Assembly (NCBI GenBank): GCA_964058845.1
Contig: CAXKVR010000354.1
Span: forward strand, 1-58,974
Direction of reading: 5' to 3'
DNA from: Carex sylvatica
Taxonomy: Eukaryota; Streptophyta; Magnoliopsida; Poales; Cyperaceae
DNA length: 58,974 bases
Below the pieces are notes generated by a model. It was not told where the DNA came from and did not search any database. It saw nothing but the letters and a program-made list of their open reading frames with translations. This document shows, in pieces, positions 23,322 through 34,984 of this stretch. Each line of letters opens with the position of its first letter. The stretch's first letter is position 1. Both the position numbers and the translations under genes were made by a program.

Positions 23322-23816
23322 CTTGTTTGGATGGAGAGTATAGAGAGGGCGGGAGGGAATGCAAAGGAAAGGAACAAAAACTTTCTATTGAATTGTGTTT
23401 GGTTTATAAAATTATGTCGGATGTGAAAGGTACAAGAGGTGAAAGGTTTAACCTTGTATCGTTATAATTAATAGAATTGGTTTTCCTCCTAAATTGGAGT
23501 GTAATGGATGGAAAAAAATTTTGTTATAAAAAGTTTTAGAAAAAATAACACAAATGTCAAACTCTATGTCTTACATATATAATTCTCATACAATATTTTT
23601 TCCTCGAACCTACAATAGTCAACGAATTTCTCATTAATCTTCTAAATTTTAATCAGCCAAACAAAAAATAAGATGGAAAATAAATTTAAATTTATTTTCT
23701 CTCATTAATTATCCAAACACAAAAAAATTAAATATACTAATCTTCCTTTCTATTCCATTTCATTTCCTTCTATTTTTTACCTCACATTCCTTCCTGTACT
23801 CTCCATCCAAACAGGG
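23322..23816. repeat. about 495-bp element with 19-bp inverted ends
   Basis: The left end TTGTTTGGATGGAGAGTA is mirrored at the right by TACTCTCCATCCAAACAG. The interior is AT-rich and non-coding and its halves are also loosely inverted (AAAGGAAAGGAAC against CATTTCCTTCT). This is a MITE-like structure; the superfamily and target duplication are not clear. Confidence 0.6.
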
Positions 23817-24568
23817 TGTAAAAAGAGGTCAAATGATTGCCATACGAGATATGACCGTTTGAATTCATGATAAAATTACTTCACAGAAATATATTCTAAC
23901 GTGATTAATAAAACAAACACAATAAATAATAAAGTAAATAAAAAAAACTCTTTATAGGAATAAATAGAAATAATGCATTTTAAAATTTGATACGGAGCAA
24001 TTGGAATTAGAGGACCGTTTGAATTTAAAAATAAAAATTAGTCTAATAAAAGATAATACTTACAATTGTACAAGTTATAAAATAAATTTAAAAATTAACT
24101 TTTTGATCTAATGACAAAAGTAATATCTTTGAATGTGAAGTTGTTTATAAATATTAAAGACTAAATATTTATTTTTCTATCTACATTTTATTGCTAAGAT
24201 AAATCTATTGTCATAAATGTCTAAAATCAGAGGCGAACTTAGTAAGAAAGAAGGGAGTCAATTGACCTCCACTTTTCTTTAAAAGAATTTACTTATACAT
24301 AATTTTCTATAAAATTTAGAGTAAAATACTAGGAATATTGTAAAATTGATTCTCATTCGCAATATAAATTTTTTAATAATTGATTCTCATTCACATTTGA
24401 TCTCTATGATCAAAGAAGTCTGATTCCGCCTACATGAACACATTTTTGTCGAGACCTCGTAATTAACTGTACATACAATTACACAGTAAAATAAAATGAA
24501 GCCGAACATATACTTGTATAATGTTTTCTTCTTTTATACATGCCTGTCCCTAAATTAGTATGAGATTG
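23817..24568. other. intergenic, AT-rich, no gene recognised
   Basis: Low-complexity AT-rich DNA with no supported reading frame or RNA gene. Confidence 0.5.
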
Positions 24569-24880
24569 TGTTGAAAATAATATAGAATTGGAAGATTGAT
24601 CTCAGTCGTTCATCATCAATCAAGCGGTCTAGGATCAATCAAGAATAAAATATTTGTTCTTGTTATTATTTTTAGAAATAGATATAAAGTAGATAAATAG
24701 TACCATTGGTACAGTAAATAGGAATAGTACCGTTGGTATAGTAACGGCTAGTTGAGCCTTGTAAGCTATAAATACTACATAAATCATTGTAACAAAAAAA
24801 GGAATATACATCAATACAGAAATGCATTTTTACCATAAACGATTCTCTGTCTCTTCTCTATTTTCTTCTAAAATTCAACA
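24569..24880 (+). mobile_element. 312-bp solo LTR
   Basis: It starts TGTTGAAAATAATATAG and ends TTCTAAAATTCAACA, with a 5-bp inverted end TGTTG/CAACA. An exact duplication GATTG flanks it at 24564-24568 and 24881-24885. A TATA-like word (GCTATAAATAC) at 24766-24776 and CT-rich R/U5 at 24842-24870 place it on the plus strand. Small LTRs with these ends are common in Ty1/copia elements. Confidence 0.88.
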
Positions 24881-26197
24881 GATTGACACACGAGTTGTTT
24901 TTATTATTTCAATAAAAAAAAGGTGCATTGCAACATTAATAATTAAATGATGAGAGCAAATATCTCATGTTTTTCGTAGCTTATTGTATCTTATATGTTT
25001 TGTTTTTATTTTCAAAATTCAAACAGTCAATTCGAACTGAGCAACATGATATTCATATTAAAATATACTTTGAGATAAAATTTTATATATTTTTGAAATA
25101 TTTTACTATTTTTTTAAATAGATACAAAATTATTGTTTCTGGACCATAAAAAAATATTGATTTTGTATCTATCAAAATGTATTATAAAACATTTTCAAAA
25201 AATTTGGTCTCCAAGCATATTTTAATATAAATATCATGTTGATCGATTTGAATCGACTATTTAGACTTTGAAAATAAAAGTAAAATATAAATGATACAAT
25301 AAGTCATAAAGAATTTAAAAATCAAAATACATATCATGGAGTAAGGTGTGGGCTTTTAAAAACCTCTTCTCCTTGACTTGGCGATGGAACCAGCATCTGA
25401 CTGACAATTCCACCATGATCTACTAATTTTACACGGCATCCTGTTCAAACAATAATAAGATTTTAACAGGAAATTCTCTCTGACTATGACAAATTTGCAC
25501 TGAGAATTTATTTTCACCTCACCATTTGGATTATATTACAGATTCTGGTGCGACTGAGTCTAGAAAGACACGCGATCAGTAGGTCTCTGGTATAGATCAT
25601 CATTACTTTCGTAGATATATTGTTAGTTGGCTAGAGATGTGTATATATTATTTTTGATCGTATAACTCTCTATATCACACCTGATAGTCGGTATCCATAT
25701 GTGATACCTTGATGTAGTATACTTTTACCAGACTCGTGTACTCTGATTTATATTTAGAAACTTGTTTTATATTATTTTTGTCGTGAATTTCTGAGTGTAT
25801 GTTGAACTACACTGTAAGCATACACGGAGTTGTATGCTTACGGCGGGGGACTGTTGCGACCTGTGGCCGCGGGGTGTGACATGAGGGGACCGCTTGGTCA
25901 TTAATAAGTGTTTCGTAAATTGTTAGTATTTAACTTCAAACACCAAAGTATTTATCTTGAATTTGCAAAGTATTAATTCTTATGCACTGATATCTATTTA
26001 TGAAAGAATAAATCAATCCATCAATTATACCCGCACAAAATTTACTTTTTTTTTAATCGTTCCCGCACAACTGGGGATCATTAAATAAACAATCCTCTCA
26101 TAAATACTTGTCAGTTATCTCCGCACAAAATTTTCTTTCCTTTTGGATTGTCACCGTATAACTGGGGACCATTAAATAAACAATTATCTCACCCAAT
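24881..26197. other. intergenic; possible gypsy LTR fragment
   Basis: Mostly AT-rich. 25540-25900 is less AT-rich. On the minus strand from 25890 it reads TGTCACACCCCGCGGCC, which resembles the start of many plant gypsy LTRs, but no partner repeat, primer site or duplication was found. A perfect 10-bp hairpin stem lies at 25814-25841. Confidence 0.3.
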
Positions 26198-26526
26198 GAT
26201 AAATACTTCTCATACATAATGATAAATATTTTATGTTACATGGATAAATACTTCTCAAATATAATTGCAACTTTCAGCAAAACATCAATAATAAATATTT
26301 CTCAGACATAATGATAAATATTTTATGTTAAATGGGTAAATATTTATCAGACATAACTGTAACTTTTAGTAAAACATCAATGATAAATACTTCTCATGTA
26401 TAATGATAAATACTTTATGTTATATGGATAAATACTTCTCGGACATAATTGTAACTTTCAGTAAAACATCAATAATAAATATTTCTCAGACATAATGATA
26501 AATATTTTATGTTATATGTATAATTA
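26198..26526. repeat. tandem array of a 92-bp unit (3 full copies plus a part)
   Basis: Copies start at 26198, 26290 and 26382, with a partial one at 26474. Each reads about [GA]ATAAATA.TTCTCA..., then TAATGATAAATA.TTTATGTTA, and ends AAAACATCAAT. Alternate copies share the TTTCTCAGAC and TACTTCTCAT variants (2 with 4, and 1 with 3), suggesting a 184-bp higher-order unit. Confidence 0.85.
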
Positions 26527-28072
26527 TTTTATGTTATATGAATAAATACTTTATATTACATGGATAAATACTTTATGTTAGCGAGAATTGTTATTTAAGG
26601 AAAATATAATTAATGCAGGGATTGTTATTTTAGGACAGTATAATTAATGCGGGTATAGTTATTAGAAGACAGCATAATTAATATGAAGATTGTTATTAAA
26701 TGACAGTCTAATTTAGTGCGGGGATAAATGAAAATTATTAGCGGAATAAATGGAGGGATAAATAGCTGTTAAGGAAGTTAATATTGAGGAGAGAGAGAGT
26801 GCGGGAAAAAAGAGAAGATTAGTATAATTATTCTATATTTTTATCTCTACACTTTGACACAATAATAGTGATTAAAAATCTACAACCAATTTTGACATAA
26901 TAGGGGGTTGATTTCTAAGGAAAGAAATATGGGATAATGTAGGGATATTTCAAAATTTCAGCAAGAAAATTTGTTTTTAGACTTTCAGTTTTGCCATGTA
27001 TATGTTTTTCGAATGATAAAAAGTTGTGAATCGTCGAAAGTAATTTTATTTCCAAAATATTCTCCGATCGTTTCCGTTTATTATTTTATTTCCAAGATAT
27101 TTTCACAATTGAAATTCATATCACCGAAAGTAATTTGAGCTTAGATATGAACTATCAGATTTATTTTGACATGAATATTAAAGTCCCGTGCATTTCATCT
27201 CGAATCGGATTGACTCTAAAGTCCGTCTAAACTCAAAATTTGAGTTACTTTAGAGAATCCAGACTATTCACAATTGACTAATTACAAACGGACGGTACAG
27301 ATTTGTTCTTTTTAATTTGGCACGAATCTCAAAAGGGACTGCACCATGTGTGTATCTACCAAGTACCAATAATGAAATAAAACTTAAGAGAGCAAAACTA
27401 GAGTGCTAAATTCAAACTATTGAAATCCATACATTTTATGAGTGATGCATGCACATACAAAATTTTGAATGTTTCGAGATTATTTTTTGCAAGATTAAGC
27501 AATCAAAGAAATGATTTTTTTATAAGTTAATTTATAAGCAGTTTTATATATTTAATTTTTATTATTTCTTTGACCACTGATTTGTAGCAAATAAATTCGA
27601 ATCTTTCAACTCAAGAAGGTACTAATTGAGAACAGTTGCTAGGAGAAAAATAGTGCTCAATTCTTCAGTGAATTAAAATTTCAACTAGACAAAGTGACAA
27701 ACTATTTAACACAGACCGTGAACAGATGCTCGGAGAAAACGATGCTCAATTCTTCAGTGGGTAAATATTTTACTATTGAAAAACTTATTTTGGCAACCAC
27801 CATATTGTTGTTCGAAACTCTCTTCCAAGTTCCAACCAAAAGCAAACTCAATAAAGGAACATTATCATACTAAAAACATGCGTAACCAGCACAGTTTAAG
27901 TCATGATCACACATTACAGATACTCATGTAATAAAATCACAAAAAGTCATTTTTTTTTTCCTTTTGAATATCAAACCATCCACGCCTCCTGGCACTACAA
28001 ACAAACTTAAAAATAACTAGCACTAATAATTATCAGAAGATACCCCAAATGAACCAAATCTCATCTCAGGCC
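26527..28072. other. intergenic and 3' flank of the proteasome gene
   Basis: 26527-26800 continues with ATAAATACTTTATGTTA words and then GCGGG.ATAAT words. The rest is AT-rich with no coding signal. Near 27640-27780 a phrase (GCTCGGAGAAAA.GATGCTCAATTCTTCAGTG) occurs twice. Confidence 0.4.
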
Positions 28073-30992
28073 TCAGGCCTCAGCAGCTGGCTGGGTAACT
28101 CCAGCCGAGACAAGAAGTTTACCCAGGGCCTCAGGTGTGCACACCTGATATTTCACCTCGCCTGCTGGTGCCAAGTAGATCTCAGCCAGCTCAAGCTTCT
28201 CAGCAGTCAGACTTGTGCTATCCATGGTCTTACTTAGCACCTTTATTGCCAGCTTCACTGCCTCCTCCCGAGTTATGTCCTCCTTGTAGTCTTGCTTTAG
28301 CATGGATTGTGCGGCCTGGTTGTTGGCCCCGATTGCCGCTGCTTTCCATCCGCCGAAGTTGCCGCTGGGGTCACTGACATAGAGCTGGAACCCGTGGTTG
28401 CGGTCCCATCCAGCAAAGAGGAAGGAAACGCCAAATGGGCGGAGCCCACCAAATTGTGTGTAGCCTTGCTTTGTATCGCACAGTGACTGCACAAGCTGCT
28501 CGACTGGGATCGGCTCCTGTCAGATTCAGAAAATAGTTGAGCAAGAAACATGAACAATAGTATACAAAAAATGAGATGTTTTTCCTTGATTGTCAACGCT
28601 CTGCATCATTAGTAGATAACAGTGTAAGAATGTGGGTGTAGAACTATAATGGAAAACAAATCAGAATATCTAAAGAACACAAAAATGGAGGAAATCACTT
28701 TCAATAGCCCTAACTCGTGGAACTTTTGAACTAGAAAGCAAAGGTACATTTAATTATTGACTAAAAATACGATATAATTAATTGAGTAGAACTAGGGTGT
28801 TCTTAACTCCAAAATCCATTAAATCGGTTTCAACTGACGAATCCGAACCGAACCGTTGAAATCCGTCTATCTTACGAGTGATACGTCTACATGTGAAAAT
28901 TTTAAACATTCAAATTAATTTAGTATAAAGTCAAGCGAACAAAATTAGAAGGTTAATAAAATAATTTTAGTGTATTCATTTTTTGAACGTTTTTTGACCG
29001 CTTGACTTTATACTAAATTAATTCGAATGTTTAAAATTTTCACATGTAGACGTATCACTCGTAAGATAGGCGGGTTTCAATGGTTCGGATTCGTCATTTG
29101 AAACCGATTTAATGGATTTTGGAGTTAAGCTCACCAAACACTTTGGTGAGCTTAAGAACACCCTAGTTCTACTCTAATTAATTAATCCTAAATCCAGCAT
29201 AAAAAATATTAACCAGAATTTAGGTATCCAGAACTCGTCTTTCTTATCCAAATGAAATTGGGTTAGGATCTTATTGATCGAACAAGTATACAGCCATATA
29301 TCAAAGTTACCATATGAGACAATAAGCTACCAGCGGTGCTGATCTTCATCACTGCTAGTAATATTAGAAAATATCAGAATCTAGCATGTGTGCAATTAGT
29401 ATTTCTGAACCACCGTACTCAGAAGAGAAACTACAAAGAAATAATAAAAATTATATGCACAATTATGACGAGTAGAACTATTAAATTGACTTCAAACAAT
29501 AAAGCCAAGCCGTTGAAACCAATCTACTTCAAGAGTGATGTGTTTACATGCAAAATTTATAAATTTATAAATTTAACTTGTAAACTTTCTTTTTTTTACC
29601 GCTTGACTTGATACTAAATTAATTTGAAAATTTATAAATTTTGAATGTAAATACATCACTCGTGAAGTAGATCGGTTTCAACAGTTTGGATCCGTCGCTT
29701 GAAGCCAATTCGGTAGATTTTAGAGTTAAGCTCCATGATTTCGAACTGACAAGAACACGAAAATTTAAATAAAAGAACATGGAAATTTCTTAAGAAGTTT
29801 ATATATACATTTCAGGGAAGGGATGGAGGATATATTGACAGCTAAACTCCTTTGACAACCGCGACAGCCAACAAAACGGTTATCATAATAATAAATTAAA
29901 TTGCAGTACGTTCTCCGTAGTTTAGAAAGGTGGTGTATCAAATTCGGTATTCAAATTGTATTGAGTTTGATACACAACCTATCTAAACTATAGAGAACAT
30001 GCTGCAATTGTATTATTATTTTGAAAACCATTTTGTAGGTTCTCATGGTTGTCAAATACGTCTGTCATCATTATAACTGATCACTTTAATAAAATTATAA
30101 GATAAATCATTAAATGTCCTCTTTTTGAAAATGCTAGCTAGTTTAAATATCACTTCAATAAATCAGAAATCTAGCATGCTCATTAGATGTACAGTAAGTC
30201 AGATAGATGCTTTTACATCCTCTCTAGTTACCATTAAGCAGAATACCACCTAAGTTAGCTACTTGACCTCAAATAGCACGGTAGTTTAAAAGTGCTATGC
30301 TAATGTAAATACTTGCAACAATTGATATTTTCAGAATCAAATAATTACTATAGTTCATCAATGTTCAATACTTTCATCCAATGTTGTCAGTTTTGAAAGA
30401 AAATAATAAAGAACCCGGACAGTTCAGATTCTGTGATGCATAATTTGATATTCAATTAATATAATTTTTAGGCCGCATCTCTCCTCCAACTTAATAATAA
30501 TTGTTTTGCACATAAGACAAGGTTCGGTATTATTAATTTGTTCAATGTAAAATCTTATTGGACCCTAACAATTGAACAAGAAGTGCCTTGAATGAAAGGT
30601 TATCCGTGTAAGCGTTTTAGTTGGAAGATGAAAGATTGAATTGGTGCAGAGCAGTGCTGTAAATGGGAGCTGAGGCAATGATATACCTGGTATGCAAAGG
30701 CATAGCGCTGGGCCTGTAGGCGAGCTGTGTTGATGAGAATGTTAGCATCAGACATGATGCCGGCGACAGCACATGACACGTGGTCGTCAATCTTGTACAT
30801 CTTCTCGGAGGATTTTGAGGTCTGGAGCAGTTTGGAAGTCACCTTCTTCTCTCCCACAAGCACCACACCGTCTGAGGAGAGGATGCCAATCGCCGATCCA
30901 GCGTTGCCGATAGCCTCCATGGCGTACTCCACCTGGTAGAGTCTACCCTCGGGGGAGAAGATGGTGGTCCTGCTGTCGTAGCGTCGCGACAT
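28073..30992 (-). CDS. PAC1: 20S proteasome subunit alpha type-4 (PAC1-like), 249 aa, two exons
   Basis: Exons are the complement of 30687-30992 and 28073-28516 (750 nt, intron phase 0, donor CAG/GTATAT, acceptor TGACAG). The first exon starts [20 protein letters not shown] and contains the alpha-subunit signature [10 protein letters not shown] near residues 19-28. The second exon begins EPIPVEQLV, has [14 protein letters not shown] and ends GVTQPAAEA. Length and sequence fit the plant alpha-3/PAC subunit of the 20S core, which forms part of the outer ring that gates the chamber; alpha subunits have no protease activity. Its 2.17-kb intron carries three foldback repeats. The start ATG is the first ATG after a GA-rich leader. 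Confidence 0.96.
28777..29184. repeat. about 400-bp foldback MITE in the proteasome intron
   Basis: The long arms are near-perfect inverted copies. The left includes GAGTAGAACTAGGGTGTTCT, ATCTTACGAGTGATACGTCT and TTTAGTATAAAGTCAAGCG; the right repeats them in reverse. A small extra hairpin, GCTCACCAAACACTTTGGTGAGC, lies in the right arm (29130-29152). Ends are AATTAATTGAGTAGAAC and its mirror. Confidence 0.85.
29471..29734. repeat. foldback MITE related to 28777-29184
   Basis: It shares CCGTTGAAACC, AGAGTGAT.TGT.TACATG, GCTTGACTT.ATACTAAATT and GAGTTAAGCTC with its neighbour and folds the same way, but is shorter and more diverged. Confidence 0.7.
29851..30056. repeat. about 206-bp foldback MITE, different family
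   Basis: The left arm starts TTTGACAACC, has AAAACGGTTATCATAATAAT and GTAGTTTAGA.AGGT, and passes a centre near 29950. The right arm has CCTATCTAAACTATAG and AATAATAAT.TTGAAAACC and ends GGTTGTCAAA. Confidence 0.75.
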
Positions 30993-33900
30993 TTTGGCAA
31001 AATTGGTGCGATCTGAGGTAATAAAAGAGTATAATGGACTAAGAATTCAGAATTAGAGGTTACGAGAGACGAGAGACGAGGTGACGAGAGGGTATAGAGA
31101 GAGAGAGAGAGAGAGACCTTAGTGATATCGAGCGAGCAGAGGTTTGGAGTCGGCTTGTGATGAAGAGAGAAGGGGAAATAGGATGTGCTATGTTGTACCT
31201 TGCTTGGAGAAAGGGCAGTAGAGATGGAAGAAGAGAGTTTAATGGGCCGGATCGGATCTATAGAAGCCCAATTAAGAGTCCAAGAGCAGCCCATAAGCGT
31301 GACTGCGTCTGCGTTAGTATTATCTAATCTGATCAAAATTAATTGGGTGACTGTTTGAAATGTACAAGTCCACATTAAGATTCGTGTCACTTAAAAAAAA
31401 ATAGACGAGTCGGATCTCTTTTTATATGGTCAGGACTCAGGTGTTGCACTTCTACAAGAGTAACGCCTCTTTTCTTTTTAATGTCATGAGTCCATTATTG
31501 AAACTTCTTGGTCGATCTTCTACATCCTTGGTGCTTCAACACGAATCGTGAACTAAAGCAACGAATTGGATATGCACTTCAGATGTGGGGGTGTGAAGGA
31601 AGAGAAAGAACAAGTTCACTGTGTGGTGAGAGCTCGCGAGTTCCAGAAATAATCGAAGAGAGAGCAGAGAGAAAAACAGAGGGCAGCGAGTACTGTGCTA
31701 AGAGAAAGTGTCACGTAGATTTTCATGAAATATATCACTCCTAAATCGTTACTGTTCAAAGGTTAGCATTAAATTCTGGAGCACAGTCTAAAAGTAGAAT
31801 AATGCAATTATCGAGAAAAACAACCATACTAGATAATGTAATTTTTGAAGGTAAAGTGAGGAGAAAGTTGCATTTACATGTAAAATATTCGATGCCTATC
31901 ATTCAAGATGTAAAATCTACCCTTTTATTTATTAATTATAACAAATAATAGTGTAAGTATTAAACAACGTCTTGTACGACAATATTGAATTGATGTTCTT
32001 GATAAATATATAAAGTGAGGCTATGGTATCCTGTATAGCGCTTAGTAGTATTATATTTTGGATCGATATCTTTATTTTGAAGTTCAAATAGTTGATTTGA
32101 GGTGATTAATATAATTTATGTATGAAAATGTATTTACAAATCAAATTTTATATTTTTTTAATAATATTTTTACTATTTTTTAAATGAGTAAAAAATCAGT
32201 TGATCTAAATATTTCAGATCATTTAAAAGTAGTAATTTTCTATTTAAAAATAGTAAAAAAAATTTAAAAATATAAAATTTAATATGTAAGTAGTTTTTGT
32301 ATGGAGCTGTAATATTTCGGGTAGGTTACATATCAAACAATTCGAATTGGTTTATAATTTGTTCACTATTCGAAAACCAAAATTCATGTATAAAACTAAT
32401 TCCAAGATAAATAAAGTTTATCACTAGACGCACAACAGAAACTTCAAGTCCTAACAGTAACATTCTTCACTTCATACACCTCGTGTCGGATCCACGCAAC
32501 AACAACCGCAACCACGTCTCTATCGGTATCCACACGAACAGGTTGACAAATAACTGCGAGTTGAAGTGCTAGTGCTGACAGTTCCCTTTTAGTCTTTCTT
32601 TCTCTCTCTTGGTTTTTGAAGTGGTGCAAATTCAAACAAATCAGATTTTTAGTTTAATCTAATAAAATCGAAAATACTGTTCTTCTATATTTCTCTCTTT
32701 TTCTATTTATGTTTAATTTTAGATAATGAACTGAACAACCAAAAATTGAACTGTTGCATATGCATTTATAACCAAACGCACCAGTTCGTTCGCACTCATT
32801 TATTCGCACCTAATCATATTCATATAGGTCTTATATGATTATATCAAATCATAGAGAGAACAGATATTTTGGACCTATATTTTGATGCAGTCTAATAAAA
32901 CTTAATATTGACCATAAAAAAAGAGTATTTATACCTCGTCGTGCAAGTATTTATACATATACTTAATATTTTATGGGATCAACATAATCAATGCAAACAT
33001 ATTTGACCATAAAAAAAGAGTATATGTCTATAATTTAATATTGCGGACACTCAATTTGTGTCTGCGACGTAAAATTATGACGACGTAAAATTATGACTGT
33101 ATCAAGAATGAAATTTTGATCCAATTGTATTTGTTTGTTTTTTTTTTTTGTTTGAATGGTAAAGATAAAATTTTCGGGTCTTGTGCGTTTCTCTTCAATA
33201 ACTTTCCCATATTCGTATTATTCGAAGTTTTAACATTCCGAAAAAAATTATTTATTTGTTTTCAAAAGGGATAAGTTCTGTGGACAACGTGCATTTTTTT
33301 TCTAAAGTAATATAACTCTTGAATAATATATTCATTCCACACTTCTATCTTTCTTTTTTGTTTCCACAGCTACAATTTAAAAAGATTGTACTATGATCTC
33401 CACTAATTATTTAAACACTTCTAAAATTAGAGAATCTATGTTAAATAAAGAAAGTGATAATTATTTAGAAGTTGTACTATGGTCTCCCACTAATTATTTA
33501 AATATTTTTAGAATTAGAGAGTTCACTTCTAAAATTAGAAGTTGTACTATAGTTCCCACTAAAATATATGACAAAAAATATTCATCACGATAAACGTATG
33601 CAAGGTGATTAGTCAAGTATTTTTTATGTAGGTATAAATATTATAGTGTATAGGTATAAATACTTGTAATACTTGATATTAATACTTTTATATGTCAGTC
33701 AGTGTCATATGTAAAAAATACTTGTAAGTATAGGTATAAATACTTGCATGACGAGGTATAAATACTTATGTAACGACGAGCCCGAAAGTATGTCATCATG
33801 TATCTCATTTGAAAGAGAAAAATGCATAGAAGATGTTTGTGATTTTAGATTTGCAAAATTCCTCATAGATCGTCATAAATGTGAATGAGATTGAATGAAG

Positions 33901-34512
33901 AAAAAAAAATTCACCTCTAAAAATGTGTATGGTCCCCCATGTAGTTTGAGATTTGGTTGGAGAGACAGTTATTTATATAAAAATTATTCACTTTATAGAT
34001 ATAAATATTTTCGTTCTTAGGAATAAATATTTTCTTGCGTAAGTATTAATACTTTAGAAAAAAAATCTGTGCTGAAACTTTTATGGTCCCCTCATGATAG
34101 TTATGGAAGTTAATGCGGGAATAAATACGGAGATGTAAGTGCAAAAATAATTATCATGATCTATAACTCTAACTCTTTGCGTTCCTTTTCAGCTATTATT
34201 ATATACATTATATTTTAATTATTTAAAAAATATATTTATTTGTGTTTAATCAGGTGAGTGCAAGATGATTTTATACAAACTAATTTATCTTATAAATTTA
34301 ACTCTTTTTCGATAAATATTTTTCTCCTCGGAGAAAAGTTGAGCAAAATAACCAATATAGTAAACAAATGAATTATTAGAATTTGATATAAATAATTAAT
34401 TATCAATACATATTTAGGATACTCACTTTTAGAGATATTAATGTAAAATCTTCAAATTTTATTATGGGTCAGCATGATAATAAAGTGATTTTTATTTAGA
34501 AATTATTTTAAA
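30993..34512. other. proteasome 5' flank and long intergenic AT-rich DNA
   Basis: The first ~150 bp upstream should be the proteasome leader and promoter; it includes a (GA)n tract at 31096-31116. Beyond that I see no supported gene. 33380-33560 contains a phrase repeated three times (TTGTACTAT.GT.TCC..CTAA). 33600-34150 is rich in AGGTATAAATACTTG-like words, resembling those at 26000-26800. A plus-strand frame at 31508-31744 shows no family resemblance. Confidence 0.45.
31096..31116. repeat. (AG)n microsatellite in the proteasome leader region
   Basis: About ten AG units, 100 bp upstream of the proteasome start codon. Confidence 0.9.
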
Positions 34513-34770
34513 CCCAAAATTTTATATATGCCCAAAATAATTAACAAATTACGGAATCTATTTCCTTTTTTTATTAAATTCCGATTTCTGCCCAAATCGG
34601 TTATCCAATAACCGAAAATATCCATTCTTTCCGGTCCTTCAATTCCCGGATTTGGTGAAAGGAACCGGTTAATGGTATACCAGAAGTTTGTTAAGAGTTT
34701 GGTTATTGGTTAACCGGTTATATTATCCTGTTATTGGTTAATCGGATATAGAATCCGGTTAACAGAGCAC
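34513..34770 (+). repeat. left inverted repeat of the PMD element
   Basis: It pairs with 47225-47546 on the opposite strand. The inner half is packed with CCGGTTA, GGTTATTGGTTAA and TTAACCGG words. Confidence 0.8.
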
Positions 34771-34984
34771 CGGAAAGTTTGTTTTTTTTTCGGGTGAGGG
34801 GGACATCTGCTGGGGCGTGGACGCCTGGCAGCACTGTAGACCCATGGTTGCACTGTGGGCGCGTGGGGATTTTTGTTTTGAGCTGGGGGTTTTGGCGTTG
34901 TGGGTTAGAAGAGAGAAGGCAGAGGAGGTTGGCTGTGAGAAGAAGAGAAGAGGAGGAAAAGGCAGAGAAAGAGGGGCTCATATC

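Noticed and set aside
23098..23343. Frame with NPVAVEIIRSAL, faintly like the hydantoinase B start (..DPI.LEVIRNAL..).
   Set aside because: The resemblance covers only about a dozen residues and the rest does not follow; not enough to name it.
26198..26526. Possible CRISPR-like array (regular repeats).
   Set aside because: A plant nuclear context with contiguous 92-bp tandem units and no unique spacers; ordinary tandem repeat.
31508..31744. 78-codon plus-strand frame upstream of the proteasome gene.
   Set aside because: Charged low-complexity composition from a GAGA-rich stretch; no supporting splice or family signal.
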